From contig CM075104.1 of the NCBI GenBank assembly GCA_037576195.1, forward strand, positions 17,066,211 through 17,130,210: a DNA stretch of 64,000 nucleotides. Reading direction: 5' to 3'. This DNA comes from Phytoseiulus persimilis. Its lineage: Eukaryota; Arthropoda; Arachnida; Mesostigmata; Phytoseiidae. A program made the position numbers and the translations under genes. Shown in pieces: positions 1-12,996 of the stretch. Below the pieces are notes generated by a model. That model had not been told where the DNA came from, made no database searches, and saw only the letters and a program-made list of their open reading frames with translations. Every line of letters starts with the position of its first letter. The stretch's first letter is position 1.

Positions 1-3000
1 GAACTCTATCGAGATGAATTGTGCGACGACGACGCACCATGAAAGCCGCGTCAGATTCATTCTGGGCAGTGAAAACGCGCGGAATAAAACCGACAATAAG
101 TTCGAGGCTCGTATTCGGCGCTTCTTTCGAGGTTGCGCTGCCGTTTTATTGCCTCAACCAGACAATGACGACACTCGACTTCAACGCAGGGCGTCCCCGG
201 AGTTCGGGGCGGGCGAGGACTGATGAGCGACGAAAATGACCGGAAGGTGACCACGCGAGAACCGACATAGAAATGGGGCGCAAGATACAGGACTCACATC
301 TTGCGATTCGGTCGACAGCGCCAGGGGTGTGAAAGCGTTCAGAGCGCTCTTGATCCGCTGAGGTGATAACAAACTGTTTCGACGATCGTGTCAGGACTGC
401 CGGGAATGTGTGTCGACGGGAGCTCCCACGACCCGCTCTACGATTCGAATCGCGGGAATACGGAACTCGTGCCACCCACGGATCACTCGCTCATCCCACC
501 GCCCACAAACCCACTCACTTGAAAGCTTGGATTTTCGCGGGGACAGCGACAACACAGGTTTGACGGAATTCAGGACAGGTGTTCTGCCTTGCTGGGCCTG
601 CATCACTGCTCGAGTTCAATGCGGCCAGACGATGCGAGTCATAGCCGTAGTGGAATCAGAGGTTGGTTTCGTTTTTGCCTGCGTGAACTACTGCCAACGG
701 AGGAGAACGCGCTACCACTGAGGCCGCGGATCGAAACACTCGCGGGCAGAGTCGGATCGATGCGGCCCAAGATCTCAGATCTGCTTGAATACCGAACACG
801 AGGAAGCCCACAGAACGAGGAGCTCCGCGGCGAATCGAACCAGGACAGATGAGCTGGCCATTTAGCATCTGCCGCGGACTCCCGCGTGAAATAATAATAA
901 TGCACACAGTGGTCTGAAGTGGCGGTGGCAGTTCTGACGACACCCAACTTTCCGACCGAGGTCTTCAATTACTCGTCTCTCGGCGTGCGGCACCGAGTGC
1001 ATCGGATGTGAGCCTATATTGGCGTCGTTCTCCTGACTGCTCTTTTCCTCGGGAACGGTAGCTTTCATCCATTAATTCTGTTCGATTTCTGGAATTCAAA
1101 AACCATGGCGTGGTTGAGCTGGAACATCGGAGTCTCGACTCAGCCGAAGCCAAGCATTGGAACCACGAATCGAAACAAAATGAAGTGAAACGCTCCTCTG
1201 ATAGACGCTTTCGACACCAGAGCCGAGAGGAAAAGACTCGGAACTCCTGAATCCCAGGAGTCGTATGAGCGCGGACTCCGAGGGGATATTTTGCTGGAAG
1301 CGCTCAGCGATCCCGTTACGTTTTGGCGCCGACAGTGGGTCATCCAAGTCACGGATTTGCGTGAAGATACATCCGTTCGATCCGGCAGAAACTATCTATC
1401 ACCACGATTCAGGACTGTCATCAGGTTCGTCGCGGAACTCATTCCTCTGAGGTTCCTCCGATACACGACTCCGATGACGTATCAGAAACGGAATTCAGAG
1501 CGGGAATCACCACAACTCGTCCGAGACGAATGAGGGGACTCCTTCAAGGAGTGCCAGAAGCAGTTCAAGCCATTTCTTCCCGCAATCAGACAGTCAGAGC
1601 GATGCCGGGAGAACAATATCATTCTCAGGTTAGAGTATCGATTCCCAGCCGAGACGCTCCAGACGTTTCCAGGTTCGTGGGAAACGAAGAAATCGGCGAC
1701 AATATCGAGCGGAAGCGCTGGAAATCATTCACGACGCCGGACAGTTTCCGTGTCAAGACGCTCCTGACCAGTTTTTCGCGTGATTCTCAACTTACCGGAA
1801 GTCAGAGAAGTTCCCGCGCAGCACAGTCCCAAGCCCGGCATAGAACTTATATTCCAGGGTCGATTTCCGCGATGTATTTTTCCAGCAGCGACTCTGCTTT
1901 CTACGAAATGAGATGCACCGAAGGTTACGTCAAAAACTGCTTTCCGAGATCGCTGACACCGAATTCAGGCGGACGGTTCGCTTCCGGGCACACGGTCGGA
2001 GGACCGTCGGACTCCACAGTTGGTGCTAAAGTACATGCCTCCGTACAGTGGGGGGAAGAGTAAGGGGCTCGAGGGTTTATTTAAAAGATAGAGGCTCCCT
2101 CTGGCGTTTGCTGCGACAAACTCCTCTACCTGCCCCGTCTGCATTGCTGAACAGACAGACAGGCAAGCGGGCGGGCGGGCCGACGGACGGACGCACGGCT
2201 GCCTGGCCGTGCAGGAGAACGACTCACCGCGGTTCCGACGAGTAGGAAGAGAGAAAAACTGGATCGTTGATGTGGAAACGGCGGTGCCGATATAGCTACA
2301 GCTTCACAAAGCTCCGACAGCCGAGGGAATTTCCGACAAATCTCGATAGATTCGGTCCCCTTCGCTCGACGATGCCGTCGGCGGCTGGTTGATCTGATCT
2401 GATAACTCACGAGAGAAAGCGAAACTACGTAGTATAGGGACCGAGGGAGCATTCTGAAGCCGCCTGCAAAACCTCGCGACCGCTTGTGTTCCGGGGTTGG
2501 CGGAAGACAGTGCATTTGACACGAACCCTGCGTTCTCGTCAAATGCTTGTGAACGTGGTAGCTCTTGCAAGATGGTCGTTATCCCAGTCGCCGCCTCAAA
2601 ACCGAGCTCCCGTTGGAAATAGCGTCCAGCTGACAATGACGTGACGCATGCTGGCGGGAATGTATCGATTATCTCACTTTCGCTTCTCTTTCATTTCGAG
2701 GCCGTAAAAGAATGAGAATGTGAGTTAAAGCGGAGCTGAGTGATGGGATGATGATGATGATTATGATGACTTTACGAATCTCATCTCCATTTTTTGAGGC
2801 CCTAGGGCCTCCATGTATCATCAAAATCGGCGTGGGACAGCTAGTTCACAGTCCCTGTGAGCTTCAAAACCCGGCTCGAGACCACTGGGACTTTTTCCCG
2901 TCATTCAAGAACGGCGAGGTCGGGAATAATCCAATAGTTCCGTTGCACGAGTTTCCCGAAACTGCTGTCCAGCTATTCTCGAGCACTTGTTGAATTCGGC

Positions 3001-4862
3001 GGTGATATCCGACCGCAGGTACCATCGGGCTGCCCTACGCTGTCAGCAGGACTGGCTAAAATGGAAGAGCTAGTGGATGTAAAACACTATCACGTAACGG
3101 ACGCTTGCAAACGCTCGCTGGTATAATCATGCACGAAGCAGGAACACCTTTAATCGAGGAACGTGAGCTTCAACGAACATCATGGAAGCTGTCAGACTGA
3201 ACGAATGTTCGAGAGCCTTGTTCATAGTCCCGACTCCGGCCAAGCATGACCGAAAAGCGGAGCTCGAATTCCACGGTTTCGGAAGCTGTCGACTCACGGC
3301 AGCTTCGGTCCCATCGAAAACCAGACTTCCGCATTTCATTCCGTTCGACTCACTGCTGAGCTCCCAGAAGCTTTCGGAAACTGACGGGAGTTGATAAGCC
3401 TAGCGTCGCCGGAAGAATATGATACTCCCTTGGAGACCAACGGAACTTTATTGAACGAAATCTCCTCGCTCTCGCGTTGACGGCTCGATATACGGACGAC
3501 GATGGGAGCCAACGAAGCAGTTTCAAATGGCTCGTTGAAAGCAGGTTGCTGTCGTCCTAGATTCTTTCATATTCGGAGCCCGGGATTTTTCTCCTGGAGC
3601 AACTTCAGTACAGCCTTGATCACATCGACCTCGAACCACGTGATGAGATTGGGGCAGCGAGATCCAACATTATCAGCGTGCAATCGGACAATAAAATAGT
3701 TTTCCATGGTTTTCTCAATTTCGGGAGTTGATGTATTGGTGCTCGCAGAACTTCTGAGCGCTAAACTTCGACAGCCCATAACTCCGCTTCCAGGAGGCGC
3801 GGAAAAATATGAGACAGTCAAAATGTGCAAAATTTCCGAACTTGTTCGTTTGGTGGGGGGGGGGGGGATCGAACATTTTTTTGGAACGACCATATTTTTC
3901 CATTCACTCGACCTAGTGGTCAAGATGACTCAAAATCGAACCGATATCTGCGGTTTACTGCAGCCGATCCCCTCAATTTCTCAACTCGAATCAAATAATA
4001 TAATCGGAGTGCTTCGTTTCCGACGAGCTTTAGCATCCTGAAAAAACAACACGGAGTCATAATCTTAGTTTTGCCGGAATCGCGAAATCGCGATTTTCGG
4101 ACCATTTCAGTGAGACTGCCGGTCTTGGCGGGCCGTTCGCTGGATCAAACTAGTCGCATGTGAAAGCTGACCAAGTTCTGCGCATTTTGAGTGTCTCATC
4201 ATCTTTCTGCGCCTCCTCGAAGCGGAACTATGAGCTGTCGAAGTTTGACGCTCAGAATTTCTGCGGGCACCTCATACTTGAGAATGTCTCATGCACGGTT
4301 TTGCGCCCATCGATTTCTCGCGTCCTTCTCGGAAACTTTGCGCTGTGAACGAGACGTTCAGCCGAATGAACATTTTGACATTTCGGCTCTCCATCGGATG
4401 AGCGTATCACGCACACACAGCAAAGATGGCGCCTTGAAAACCTCTCTGATCATCGGAGCTCATTTAGGAAGGAAATAGAAAGTGTCGATGAATCCCATGG
4501 GTTCAGCGAGCGAGAGCACGTGACAACAATGTGCAGGATCTTGATTCTCTGGCTCGAACATCTCGTGAACTTCTTGAATTTGTTCTTATCCAACCGAGGA
4601 ATCCACGATCTTCCAACCCATAATGTTTTCAGGAGTTTCCCCGTGGGGAGGAACGAGAGAACGATTCCGAATCCGGCTCTCATCATGAGTTTTGAAAGCG
4701 CCTGTCATCCTGATTGGATGTGAAATTGAACGCTCAGTTTCGACGGAGAGCGGAGTAACGAACCATTCGGTCACCGCTCCGTAGGATCTAAACGCGGAAT
4801 CCTATAGGAGGACAAACGAGGGTCGGAACCAGATTCCATGTTTCCCGATTTCACATTATCCC
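1..4862. other. No recognised gene; unresolved sequence with low-complexity patches
   Basis: Many short open frames occur on both strands. None has a recognisable domain, and none chains into a phase-consistent splice model that I trust. The longest is a 177-codon plus frame at 1530-2063, without family resemblance. Visible sequence features are a GC-rich patch of GGGC/GACG units around 2156-2212, a (GAT)n microsatellite at about 2747-2769, and a run of 14 G at about 3855-3868. Old transposon debris or intergenic DNA are both possible. Confidence 0.5.
2747..2769 (+). repeat. (GAT)n microsatellite
   Basis: Five clean GAT/ATG units are followed by a slightly interrupted tail. This is simple sequence with no obvious coding context. 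Confidence 0.8.
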
Positions 4863-5666
4863 TTGGTGGAATCGGGGACGACTGCGCCTGTTTTCACCAG
4901 TCCGCCACTTGGGACACAGTTCTCTGGGCTCATGCTATTCGGCGGCGATACTGATCCATCGATACGTCCTGTGAGTGGAGCTGCTTACTCCGCGTATACG
5001 AAGCGATCCGGCTCGTGTCCAAATACAGGGATCTGGATTCGGTTGACAGCCGAGACTGTCACAGTGTCGAATTACTCAACACCATCCCCGAAAAACTCGC
5101 ATTCCAGCAAAAAGTTTGAGCTCGTTCACACATTCTCTTGGACTACCGTCCGCGAGCGAAAGATACTACGCACGACTGACGGAGTATCTTCAACAGACCA
5201 GCTCACCAGACCAGCCCGACTCTTAGCTCAACACAAACGTGGATCTCAGAACATGAATAAGTTCACTCATCCTCTCCGGGATCGAGAAAGACGGAGGCCT
5301 CGGATGGATTCCGGCAGTTATCGCGATTCGGAAAGGAAAGTTCACTCTTCGAGAATGCGGTGGGCAGTGAATAATTTTACGAGACCTTGGCAAGATATAT
5401 CCTCGGCATCGGTAACTCCTGAGTCAGTCTCACGTCTGGTGGGCCTGGGAACAGCCGGTGGAAGCTTTGATACAGCCCATACTACTGGAAGACCAAGCGG
5501 TCTATCCCTGAATAGAACGGATGGAACCATAAAGCTGAATTATTTCGGTTGCGTCTCTTCACCTGTTCCCAACCTTCGCACCGCTTTCCATAGGGATTTG
5601 TTCACTGAACACCGTTTGTTAAATAATTCAAACGCTCGGAATAGTTGCAGCGATTACCATCGCTGA
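4863..5666 (+). other. Longest uninterrupted frame of the window (267 codons), unrecognised
   Basis: This frame runs from an ATG to a TGA without an intron. Its product is rich in Ser, Thr and Arg, has no membrane segment, and matches no family I know. The other two plus frames in the same stretch also contain protein-like pieces broken by stops (for example a piece ending IPEKLAFQQKV). That pattern would fit a decayed mobile-element coding region, but no reverse transcriptase, integrase or protease motif can be pointed to. A chance open frame in roughly 50% GC DNA is an equally good explanation. I do not assign a function. Confidence 0.2.
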
Positions 5667-5672
5667 GCTCCA

Positions 5673-5915
5673 TCATTCTTTCACTACTTCTGCGGGCTCG
5701 GCTGTTTCTACCGGGTTCTGGAAAGCATCGGAAGAAGTTACCATTCTTTCGATGCGTTTGCCTCTGAATTGTGGTGCAGTCACGTACGTGAGAGCATTGT
5801 CGTTTACCATTCGAGGGCCGATAACTGCCATCCCGAGCAGAACCAGCGAGATGCCCGATTGAAAAGTACTCTCCCGAGCTGGTGGGTTGAAACTGATGGG
5901 CCAGTCAACGTCCTT
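5673..5915 (-). CDS. Candidate terminal exon of an unrecognised minus-strand gene
   Basis: Reading the minus strand from about 5915 to the stop at 5673 gives roughly 80 residues starting near DVDWPISFNPPAR and ending AEPAEVVKE. The composition is protein-like, with a hydrophobic stretch (ISLVLLGMAVIG) that could be one membrane segment. An acceptor-like AG precedes the block, at TTTCCAAG or GTAG near 5912-5920, but its pyrimidine tract is weak. I could not find an upstream exon that joins in phase. The opposite strand is also open here, so the strand is uncertain. Confidence 0.28.
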   Translation of the reverse strand, partial: KDVDWPISFNPPARESTFQSGISLVLLGMAVIGPRMVNDNALTYVTAPQFRGKRIERMVTSSDAFQNPVETAEPAEVVKE

Positions 5916-6156
5916 GGAAACTACGTGCATTCTTGGAACTCTTTTGCTCCTATGCTAGCTCGTCACTTCAGCCTTGGTCGATGCTCAGAGCTTATTGCGT
6001 TATTCAACTGGGCTGACATCTTATTCTTCAATGCTGTGACGGGTGAAGAGCTCGACGCACTCGAGACTGTGCTGCGGACGAGCAAGAAGAGCAGAGAAAC
6101 GACTGCGTCGGTCAAGGGGCTTCGCGCAACTTGCTGAGGAACTTCGTTGACTGCAG

Positions 6157-6290
6157 GTGGTCAATATATTCCATATCTGGACGAGATCATACAAGACTTC
6201 GGGGAGCGACCAACCGTGAGCAAGTCCGAGTCATCAACCAAGAGTGGTCTGCGTGGCATGGGGGTCGATGCAACTGTCTCGTCACCATAG
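6157..6290 (+). CDS. Candidate terminal exon, unrecognised
   Basis: A block follows the acceptor-like CTGCAG at 6151-6156 and reads GGQYIPYLDEIIQDFGERP onward to a TAG at 6288-6290. It gives about 44 residues with strong codon-like character and a Ser-rich tail. A plausible upstream coding stretch on the same strand (about 5930-6136, containing SELIALFNWADILFF) ends in its own stop. I could not confirm a donor linking the two in phase. No family is recognised. It would be supported by a spliced read joining the two. Confidence 0.28.
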
Positions 6291-8163
6291 AGACTAACCT
6301 CAGAGTTTGGCCCGACACCCGGGAGTGGAGAGCACGAAGGGTTCTCCGTGACGAATTGGAGGGTTTCGAACATCGGATGCTTCCGGATGGTAAGGGATCG
6401 CGCGGTACGAATGTGGGATCTTATCGAGCTCCGTGAGGACACGTTCACGCTCCCGCTGGGTTCGTTTTGAAGAGGTATTGAATATATGTTTGTCAGATTT
6501 GTTCCTGGGAGGCTCGAGCAGCCTGTGTCTGGAAACCTATCCGATATGGCGTTGAATCTGCATCAGCTCAAGGACCCACCTCCAGTGAGACCTTCCACCG
6601 AGAAAGTGAACTCCGACGGAGATTCGACCCAATGAATCGACAATGGCGCGATCGACGCGAGGCGCAGCAGATCCGAACGGGCGAGATCACAAAAATTCTC
6701 AAGATTCTGTGGGAGTCCCATGAAGTTCCATCAGAATAAGAGTGCAGTGATGAGCCACACACTGCCTTCGTTCCGGAGGACAGGGCTTTGTTCATTCTTT
6801 TTGGAGTGATTGGCTCATTTCTGGACCGGAAGAAGATGTCGTTGGGCTTTCTTGAAAACTCTTCCCAGGCGTTTTCCTTATTTGGTCCTGTGGTCAGAAT
6901 GGCTCGTTTCCGCCGGAGTCCAACCGGAGTCCGCCTCATTATTTCTTCCTGCACCCAAGTGATGAGAAAGGCTCGTCTTCGCGAATTCGATGCGAGCAGG
7001 GTTTTCCTCGAGATTGGTGCGAACATCCCATTCCTCGGGTCTGAACGTGCAGTAACAAAACTGGCTGAGCTCAATCTGAAGGAACTGTCCTTTTTAATGG
7101 CGACTTCGTGGTGAAGACATTGCGGAATAGGAGCGAAATTTCGGAGCAATATGTCACATGAGAAGAGATGACACCTCGTTGTCGCCCTCTGCACTGCAAC
7201 CCGCGCTCACAATCAGCAACTCCCGACGGAAATACAGGCCTCGCTCCAGGAAGGCTTATGACGTATCTTCGAAGCGACACCCGAGGTCACATTGGGCCCC
7301 AAGAAAGACCGAGCAGAAACGATATCGTGCTAAGGTTTTAGCTTGAGTTGAGGTTCATCGAGACGAGTGTCACATTCACAATCTGAGAACCACGGACCCC
7401 TGATGAGTGAATTTTCCGATTTCCAGGACGCTCCGCATCTTTTTTTTCCTTCCATTCCCAGAAGAGCAGTTCTGGGTGGGTGTACTATGCTGGGGCTTCT
7501 CGACGATTCGAGCGACAGCATACCCGCCTGCCTCATTGAGGGAGGGCGGAACGATGAGATTTTTTTCCGCTATCTTCCGTGAGGCATTATTGAGCCTAAG
7601 TGGGCAGGTGCACGTTCCATACGTTTTCGAGACTCCCCGTGAAAGTTCTGGCCCACCGTCGTTAATCACATGTCTAATGATCAATATCGTTCACGCAGAG
7701 GGCCAGAAAGCATTTGCTACATCAGACGAGCTCAACGAAGAACAGGATACTTGAGGATCTCTGGAAACAAGGAGGGGGCCTTCGTTTGATCTGTACAGAA
7801 CGCTAGCTCAACTAAAATCCCAGATGTGGTCATCTCCGGGACGCACCAACCCTGTGCAACTTCCTCTTTTTCTACGACAATATGAGTCCTCCGAATGGCA
7901 CGGCCTGTTCAATTCCTTTCGTCCATTCTGTCTAGTACTCCGCTGCGGGGCTTTTCATTGTTGGAGTCCCGAATTACCATGACAGTCAAATCTTACCGCA
8001 AACGCTAGGCTTAGAGCCGAATTGAGCGAACGGAGTCGCTAAATAGGCGCTCTAATTTCAGTTTTCGGACAGAGGAGAAGTTTCTCGGAGTCGCTTCGCA
8101 ATAGGCGAAGGTACAGCTGCCGAAACTTGGCAGATAATAAGTATGACCAGTCCGCTTAGCCGG
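6291..8163. other. Unresolved stretch with overlapping open frames on both strands
   Basis: A 208-codon minus frame (7194-6568) and a 108-codon plus frame (6788-7114) cover the same bases. Both look moderately protein-like and neither has a recognisable domain. Antisense open frames of this kind are common at this base composition. I see no repeat or RNA gene here. Confidence 0.4.
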
Positions 8164-8353
8164 ATAGTTGGGATTAATTGAAGAATTCAAGAGCTTCTCA
8201 CTCTTGAGATCTCCCTCGAATTCGGCATCTACGAAAAGATACGGGGGAACGCATCGAGGACGACATTTTATCAAGAGACCTGCGATTTTCCGGCTGATAC
8301 GATCGCTTGCCCCTCTGCGAGATTCGGAGCGATTCTCGCGTTGGCAACGGCAA
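8164..8353 (+). CDS. Candidate internal exon, unrecognised
   Basis: The plus strand reads LEISLEFGIYEKIRG followed by about 35 more residues and stops at a good donor, A|GTGAGT (donor G at 8354). The composition is coding-like, and an in-frame TGA lies just before the block, so an acceptor near 8164-8176 would be required. A 201-codon minus frame (8616-8011) overlaps it. I did not find a partner exon that joins in phase. Family unknown. Confidence 0.22.
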
Positions 8354-8616
8354 GTGAGTGGGATCCCTCTCCTTACTGAATCATATTGGTACGAACCCGA
8401 TCCGTCGACTTTCGACGTTTCCCGACTGGGCAAGTGACACGTTTCAAGAGGAGAAGGGGTGATTATTGCCGCTCCAAGGAACGCAACCCTCCGCCCATCT
8501 GCGCGAAAAAACAAAACACGCGCTATATTCCAAGCTGTCGATCGCGAATCCGACCACTTCCTACATGTTAATGAGCAGAAGTAAGAACTGCCAAAGCAAT
8601 CTCGACCTTTGACCAT

Positions 8617-11600
8617 CCTGTACTTGATACGATGGAACGAGAGCTCGGGTGCAGGCGAGAAACTACGACGCCCAGCAATTAGCTCAATTAGCCGTTGTCA
8701 AACTACATCGCGGAATGGGGAAGATCCAGTGCTGGAGATCCGTGGGGAGATTGAGTTGAAACGTGCTGTCTGCTGGCAGACCTATTAAAATTCGTGGATC
8801 AGGAGCAACGTTCACTAACCTTCAAGCCGGAGTCTCGGAGGGTGCTGTAGAGATTGTTTTCCATGAATGCGCAGAAGTTGTATTGTTCATACTGAGCATC
8901 AGATCTAAAAATTTTGTCATTCAGACCTCTCATACTCCTAACGCAATCTTCTTTGCAAACAGGGCCTGAGCAGAATCCTAACGTTTACGAATCAGCGAGT
9001 ACAGTCTCGAATGAACTCCCTACTTTTTACGCGATTCGCTTCGAATATCCTCCATTCGTTGTGTGTGTGAGTTTGTGCGGGAATCGGTGCTGATAATTCG
9101 TCCCAACGAAAAGAAGGAGCCGGCAACTGCTTCGATGTTATGAGTTTTTACTGGAGTCGTTCTGAATCATCAGTCGGAAACCGGTGTTCCATTATTTCAC
9201 GGCCACCACGGGAAGAGGCTCACGCGTCCTGTGAATTCACGGCAGCAAGGGGAATTCGATAATCCGACTACATATCCCCATTATGTCCCCACGAAAGAAC
9301 TTGAATGGAGAACCACATTGCGGCTCTTCGTGGTGGGGCCTATCGATCCCGGGGATTCCGTGGGAAACCAACAAATCGAAGTGCTCGGTGGAACGGTACC
9401 ACACGGGCGCAAGGAGTCTCCCGGCTCCGCACGGGAGCGAAGCAGGAGAAATGGACGACGCATCACCGAGGCCGTTTCCAATGCCACGAAAAGTTGTGGA
9501 TCCGACGTGAAGTTTCTCCCGAAGTTAGCCGAAGTACCGATTGGCGGTCTTCACATCGCACCAAGCGACCGCTGAAGACAGACCAAGCCTCCCGTGTCAG
9601 TACTATGCATTGAACTCACGGGCTCGATTTGGTCTGACATCGAATAAACCGGGACTCGAAAAAGTAATCGTTGAGATCAGATTTTCGGATCGGATTCCTA
9701 ACAGCAGAATGTCACGACCTCATGGCGGGATGCGAGTTCGAGACACATGTAGGCGGACACTCCCCTATCGTCTACTTACGGAAGCCATGGGAAAGCTGTC
9801 AGTTACTGACATGGGATGAACAGATACTGACTGTGTTCATCCATCGGAGCTTAGTGTTTCGAAGCGCGCTGGCAATCGACGAGAAAACAGCTAGCCAATG
9901 AATTGAGAGCGGTCCGAGGTTGACTGAAGCTAAATCCTGGATTCCTCTGTCGAGCTGAATATGGAACCGGAGCGGTGCTAGCGGGTATTAAGTATTCCGA
10001 ATGCATTTGAAGTTCCCTCTCACTATACAAGTGACCCTCCGTGACCTGCAGGATGTGCTCAGAGCACAGTCGAGCCAGGACACTATTCCTACAAATATTC
10101 TCGCCCCTCTGTCTCAAGTGCTTAGCCATGAAATAAAACAGAGTTCTCGATGCTTCTTGTTTGCATGATTACTAGGAGAATCCGGACACGATTTTCGACG
10201 CCCGTAACTCGGATGTTACTCTTCCTAACACGGTTAACTCGAATTGGACCCCCTGGAGGCGAACGTATTCCACGATCCACGGACCTCACTCTAAATTGAA
10301 GTCAGCACCGTTTTTTTTTCTGAAGAAAAACGGACCTCGGAGAGCGACCCAACATCGTTCTCAGGACGTGGTTATAGCTAGACCGGGATGTAAGGAGAAG
10401 GTGGGCTGAGGCGGAGCCTGATATAACAATGAAACATGCGAGAGAGAGCAGGAGAATAGGAGTTTATAGAGATGAATGAGTACAGAGCGCCAAGAACCCG
10501 AGCGCCTGAGACGATGAAGACAAAAGGTGATAGAGTTGAGTTTCCTTCGAAGCGCTACGGGACGAGAGATTCACGCAAGATCTGAGTTGAGCGCAAGTTC
10601 TCATATCTTGGAGCGGAACAGGGACACCGGCTCAGGAAACGACATGATCGAAAGCGGGGAAACATGAGATATACCTCAACCCAGAGTTTCTCGAATAGGG
10701 ACTACAGAGATTGAGCTCCACAAATTGGGCTGGTATCCAGCCTGAGTTACTGTTTCGGTATCCGACCACCTGTTACATCACAAAAACCCTCCACTTTTCG
10801 CTTCTGGTGAATTGAAAGTTGCCGTGGAAAGCGGCGGAATCTTCCGTTCTATCACCAGGTCTGCAACTGTCAAACCGGATTTTTTTCATGAGGGACCGGT
10901 TCCTCGAGCTCCAGGTTCTTTTCCAGCTCGGGAGCAGATTTGAGAAAAGGAATAATCCGTCAGTGGTGACATAACGAGGCTTCGGGCTTCAATTTCGATG
11001 TTGTTCTGAGCTTCGGGCCAGCTACATATTCTAATGATTATTGGAGTACCTTATCCGAATCCCTTCCAGCATTGAGCTCTTTTGCACGATGAATGGTGCA
11101 GAATTTCTCGAAACACTCGACGTATGACGGCAAGAATTCCGGTGGGAATGATGATCCCAAGCAAACGAAGCATGATTGAACCAGGCTCCTCCGCGAGACT
11201 TCGGAGTTTTCGAATGAAAATAAAATAAGTTCGATTCGGATCGACCGGATGGTTTTCGCTATTATCGACGTGATCTGCCCAGGAGAACACGCAGCTTCCC
11301 GAGCAAGACGAAGCTTTGGTAACGGTCCGGTGATGGTTCGGACTGCGATCTTCGCTGAAGGTAACTATGGAGTCGCATTCCTAGCTGGTGGTCAGGTCTC
11401 AGAAACATACGCTCAATCGTTGAAGGATTACCCGTTGCAATTCGCGGGCAAATTCCATGGTTTAGAAAACATTTTCATGCAGCATAGCGCCGCGATTCAT
11501 GGCTAGGCCTTCCAAACATCCGCAAATTTTGTGATACGCGGATCTCTGCAGAACGGACCCGCAAAGTTTCGCAGTCGACTCAAACTGTTCCCAGCTCATT

Positions 11601-12889
11601 GCTACCAAATAGACTCTTAACACGCTGTCCTCGAGGCGTGATTCAGTGCATCTTCTTTCCCTAATTTGATATGGGGGAGCAGTGAGAGAAGAAAAACCAA
11701 GTACATACTTAATGAGCTCTTGCATTCATGTGGCAACTCGCGAAATGAACGCATTGTTTAACTTACTGTAAAATAACAAGCATACAATGAACAATGTACA
11801 TCACAAAGCGAGTTAGGGAACTCTTGAGAAGGCTGTATCCTATCATCACGAATTTCGAATGCTCGGATCATCGGTGGATTTTGATGGCTTCCTTCTTGCC
11901 GGTTCAAAGGCTCTTCGGAGCATAGAAATATCGTTCAAACTTTCTAGTTTCAGGCTCACGCGGTTTTCGCCGAGGATCATTCGCAAGATGCTGGAGTCCT
12001 GTTCGGGCTGAACGGAGGTCATATTCTGACCCCAGTACAATATGCCGGGTGCGATACTGATGGGATGTCATCTCGGAAGAGCCCTCGACCGAGCAAAGCC
12101 AGCTTACACTCAGCTGTTGAAGCATTGACAGCTGCCTCTGGGCTACTGTTGCGCGATACAAACACACAAAACAGAATCGGGCTCGAAAATTCCCGACTTA
12201 AAAATACCTTGTACGGCTTACACCAGCGGGCTACGGAACCACGGACGATAACCACAACAAAAGACAGGTAATTCGTGTTCGCCCTACGGCCATTTCCTCA
12301 TGGAATTTCACGATTAAATGTGCGCTGGTCTTGCGGATCCGGATCCGCGGATATCTCATGGATCCTGCGGATCCGCTGGAAGGCCTATTCATGGCCCAAA
12401 TATGATTCTAGAGAGAATAACCGGCCCATACCTCACTGAGCCCGGACCTGATCCCTGGGAAGTGTTGGGGCGTGCACGCACGCCTAGCTCGTGCCGATGG
12501 CAATCATAATGGCACAGCTCGACAGCTCAAGGAATCCATAGGAGGGAATTGGGGTAAATTCAACTTCTCTGCATTGAGAAGCTCATTGACTCGAAGCCGA
12601 GCCGCATGAGAGACGCTCTCTCGAACTGAGGATTGATGACAGAGTGTTGATGTAGAGATCTTGTCAATTCATTGTCAGCGTAGAGTGGATAAAACTCGGC
12701 GGCCTCATCCGAATTTCTTGCCCAGGAACACACTTTCCCTCTTTGAATCAATCAAAATCGTCGCTGGTGGCCGGATTCCTTCCGAGATGATCGCTAAGGA
12801 AGGAGAGAAAGAGAAATGACCCACATTCGATCACCCATCACGCGACCGGTTAGGGTCCAACAAGCCGGAAATTCTAACCCGAAACGCAT
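8617..12889. other. No recognised gene; AT-rich spacer-like sequence
   Basis: Only short frames are found. The most protein-like is a plus frame at 11249-11506 (MVFAIIDVICPGEH start, 85 codons), overlapped by a minus frame at 11725-11462 containing YLVAMSWEQFESTAK. Neither belongs to a family I recognise, and neither could be spliced into a longer model. A T-run lies at about 10310-10319. A cluster of GGATCC palindromes at 12333-12382 is listed separately. Confidence 0.45.
12333..12382. repeat. Cluster of GGATCC palindromes
   Basis: Four GGATCC sites lie within about 45 bases. One is part of a perfect 16-base palindrome (GCGGATCC joined to its own complement). This may be a decayed short tandem repeat of a GCGGATCC unit. 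No function is visible. Confidence 0.6.
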
Positions 12890-12954
12890 GAAGCCGAAAA
12901 ATCGAGCCCGAAAAGCATGAAGCCGAAAAATCGAGCCCGAAAAGCATGAAGCCG
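12890..12954 (+). repeat. 29-bp tandem repeat, 2.2 copies
   Basis: Two identical 29-base units starting GAAGCCGAAAAATCGAGCCC (12890-12918 and 12919-12947) are followed by the start of a third. The third runs directly into the dispersed repeat copy listed next, so the array looks like a local expansion of the left end of that element. Confidence 0.85.
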
Positions 12955-12996
12955 GATACCTCCTCTCCCAACAGCGAAGTGGTCGGGACTGGTTTG
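12920..12996 (+). repeat. Dispersed repeat, copy 1
   Basis: About 77 bases containing CGAGCCCGAAAAGCATGAAG and CCTCCTCTCCCAACAGCG recur in the opposite orientation at about 13783-13866, with roughly 85% identity by eye. It is probably a small interspersed element fragment. Confidence 0.75.

Noticed and set aside
1530-2063. 177-codon plus-strand open frame
   Set aside because: No recognisable motif, no splice partner, and low-complexity flanks. It is compatible with chance.
6568-7194. 208-codon minus-strand open frame
   Set aside because: The composition is Arg/Ser-rich and no family is recognised. A plus frame overlaps it. Kept only in the description of the unresolved stretch.
8011-8616. 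201-codon minus-strand open frame
   Set aside because: It has no domain, is rich in Arg and Ser, and lies antisense to a more protein-like plus block that ends at a good donor. It is probably an antisense shadow.
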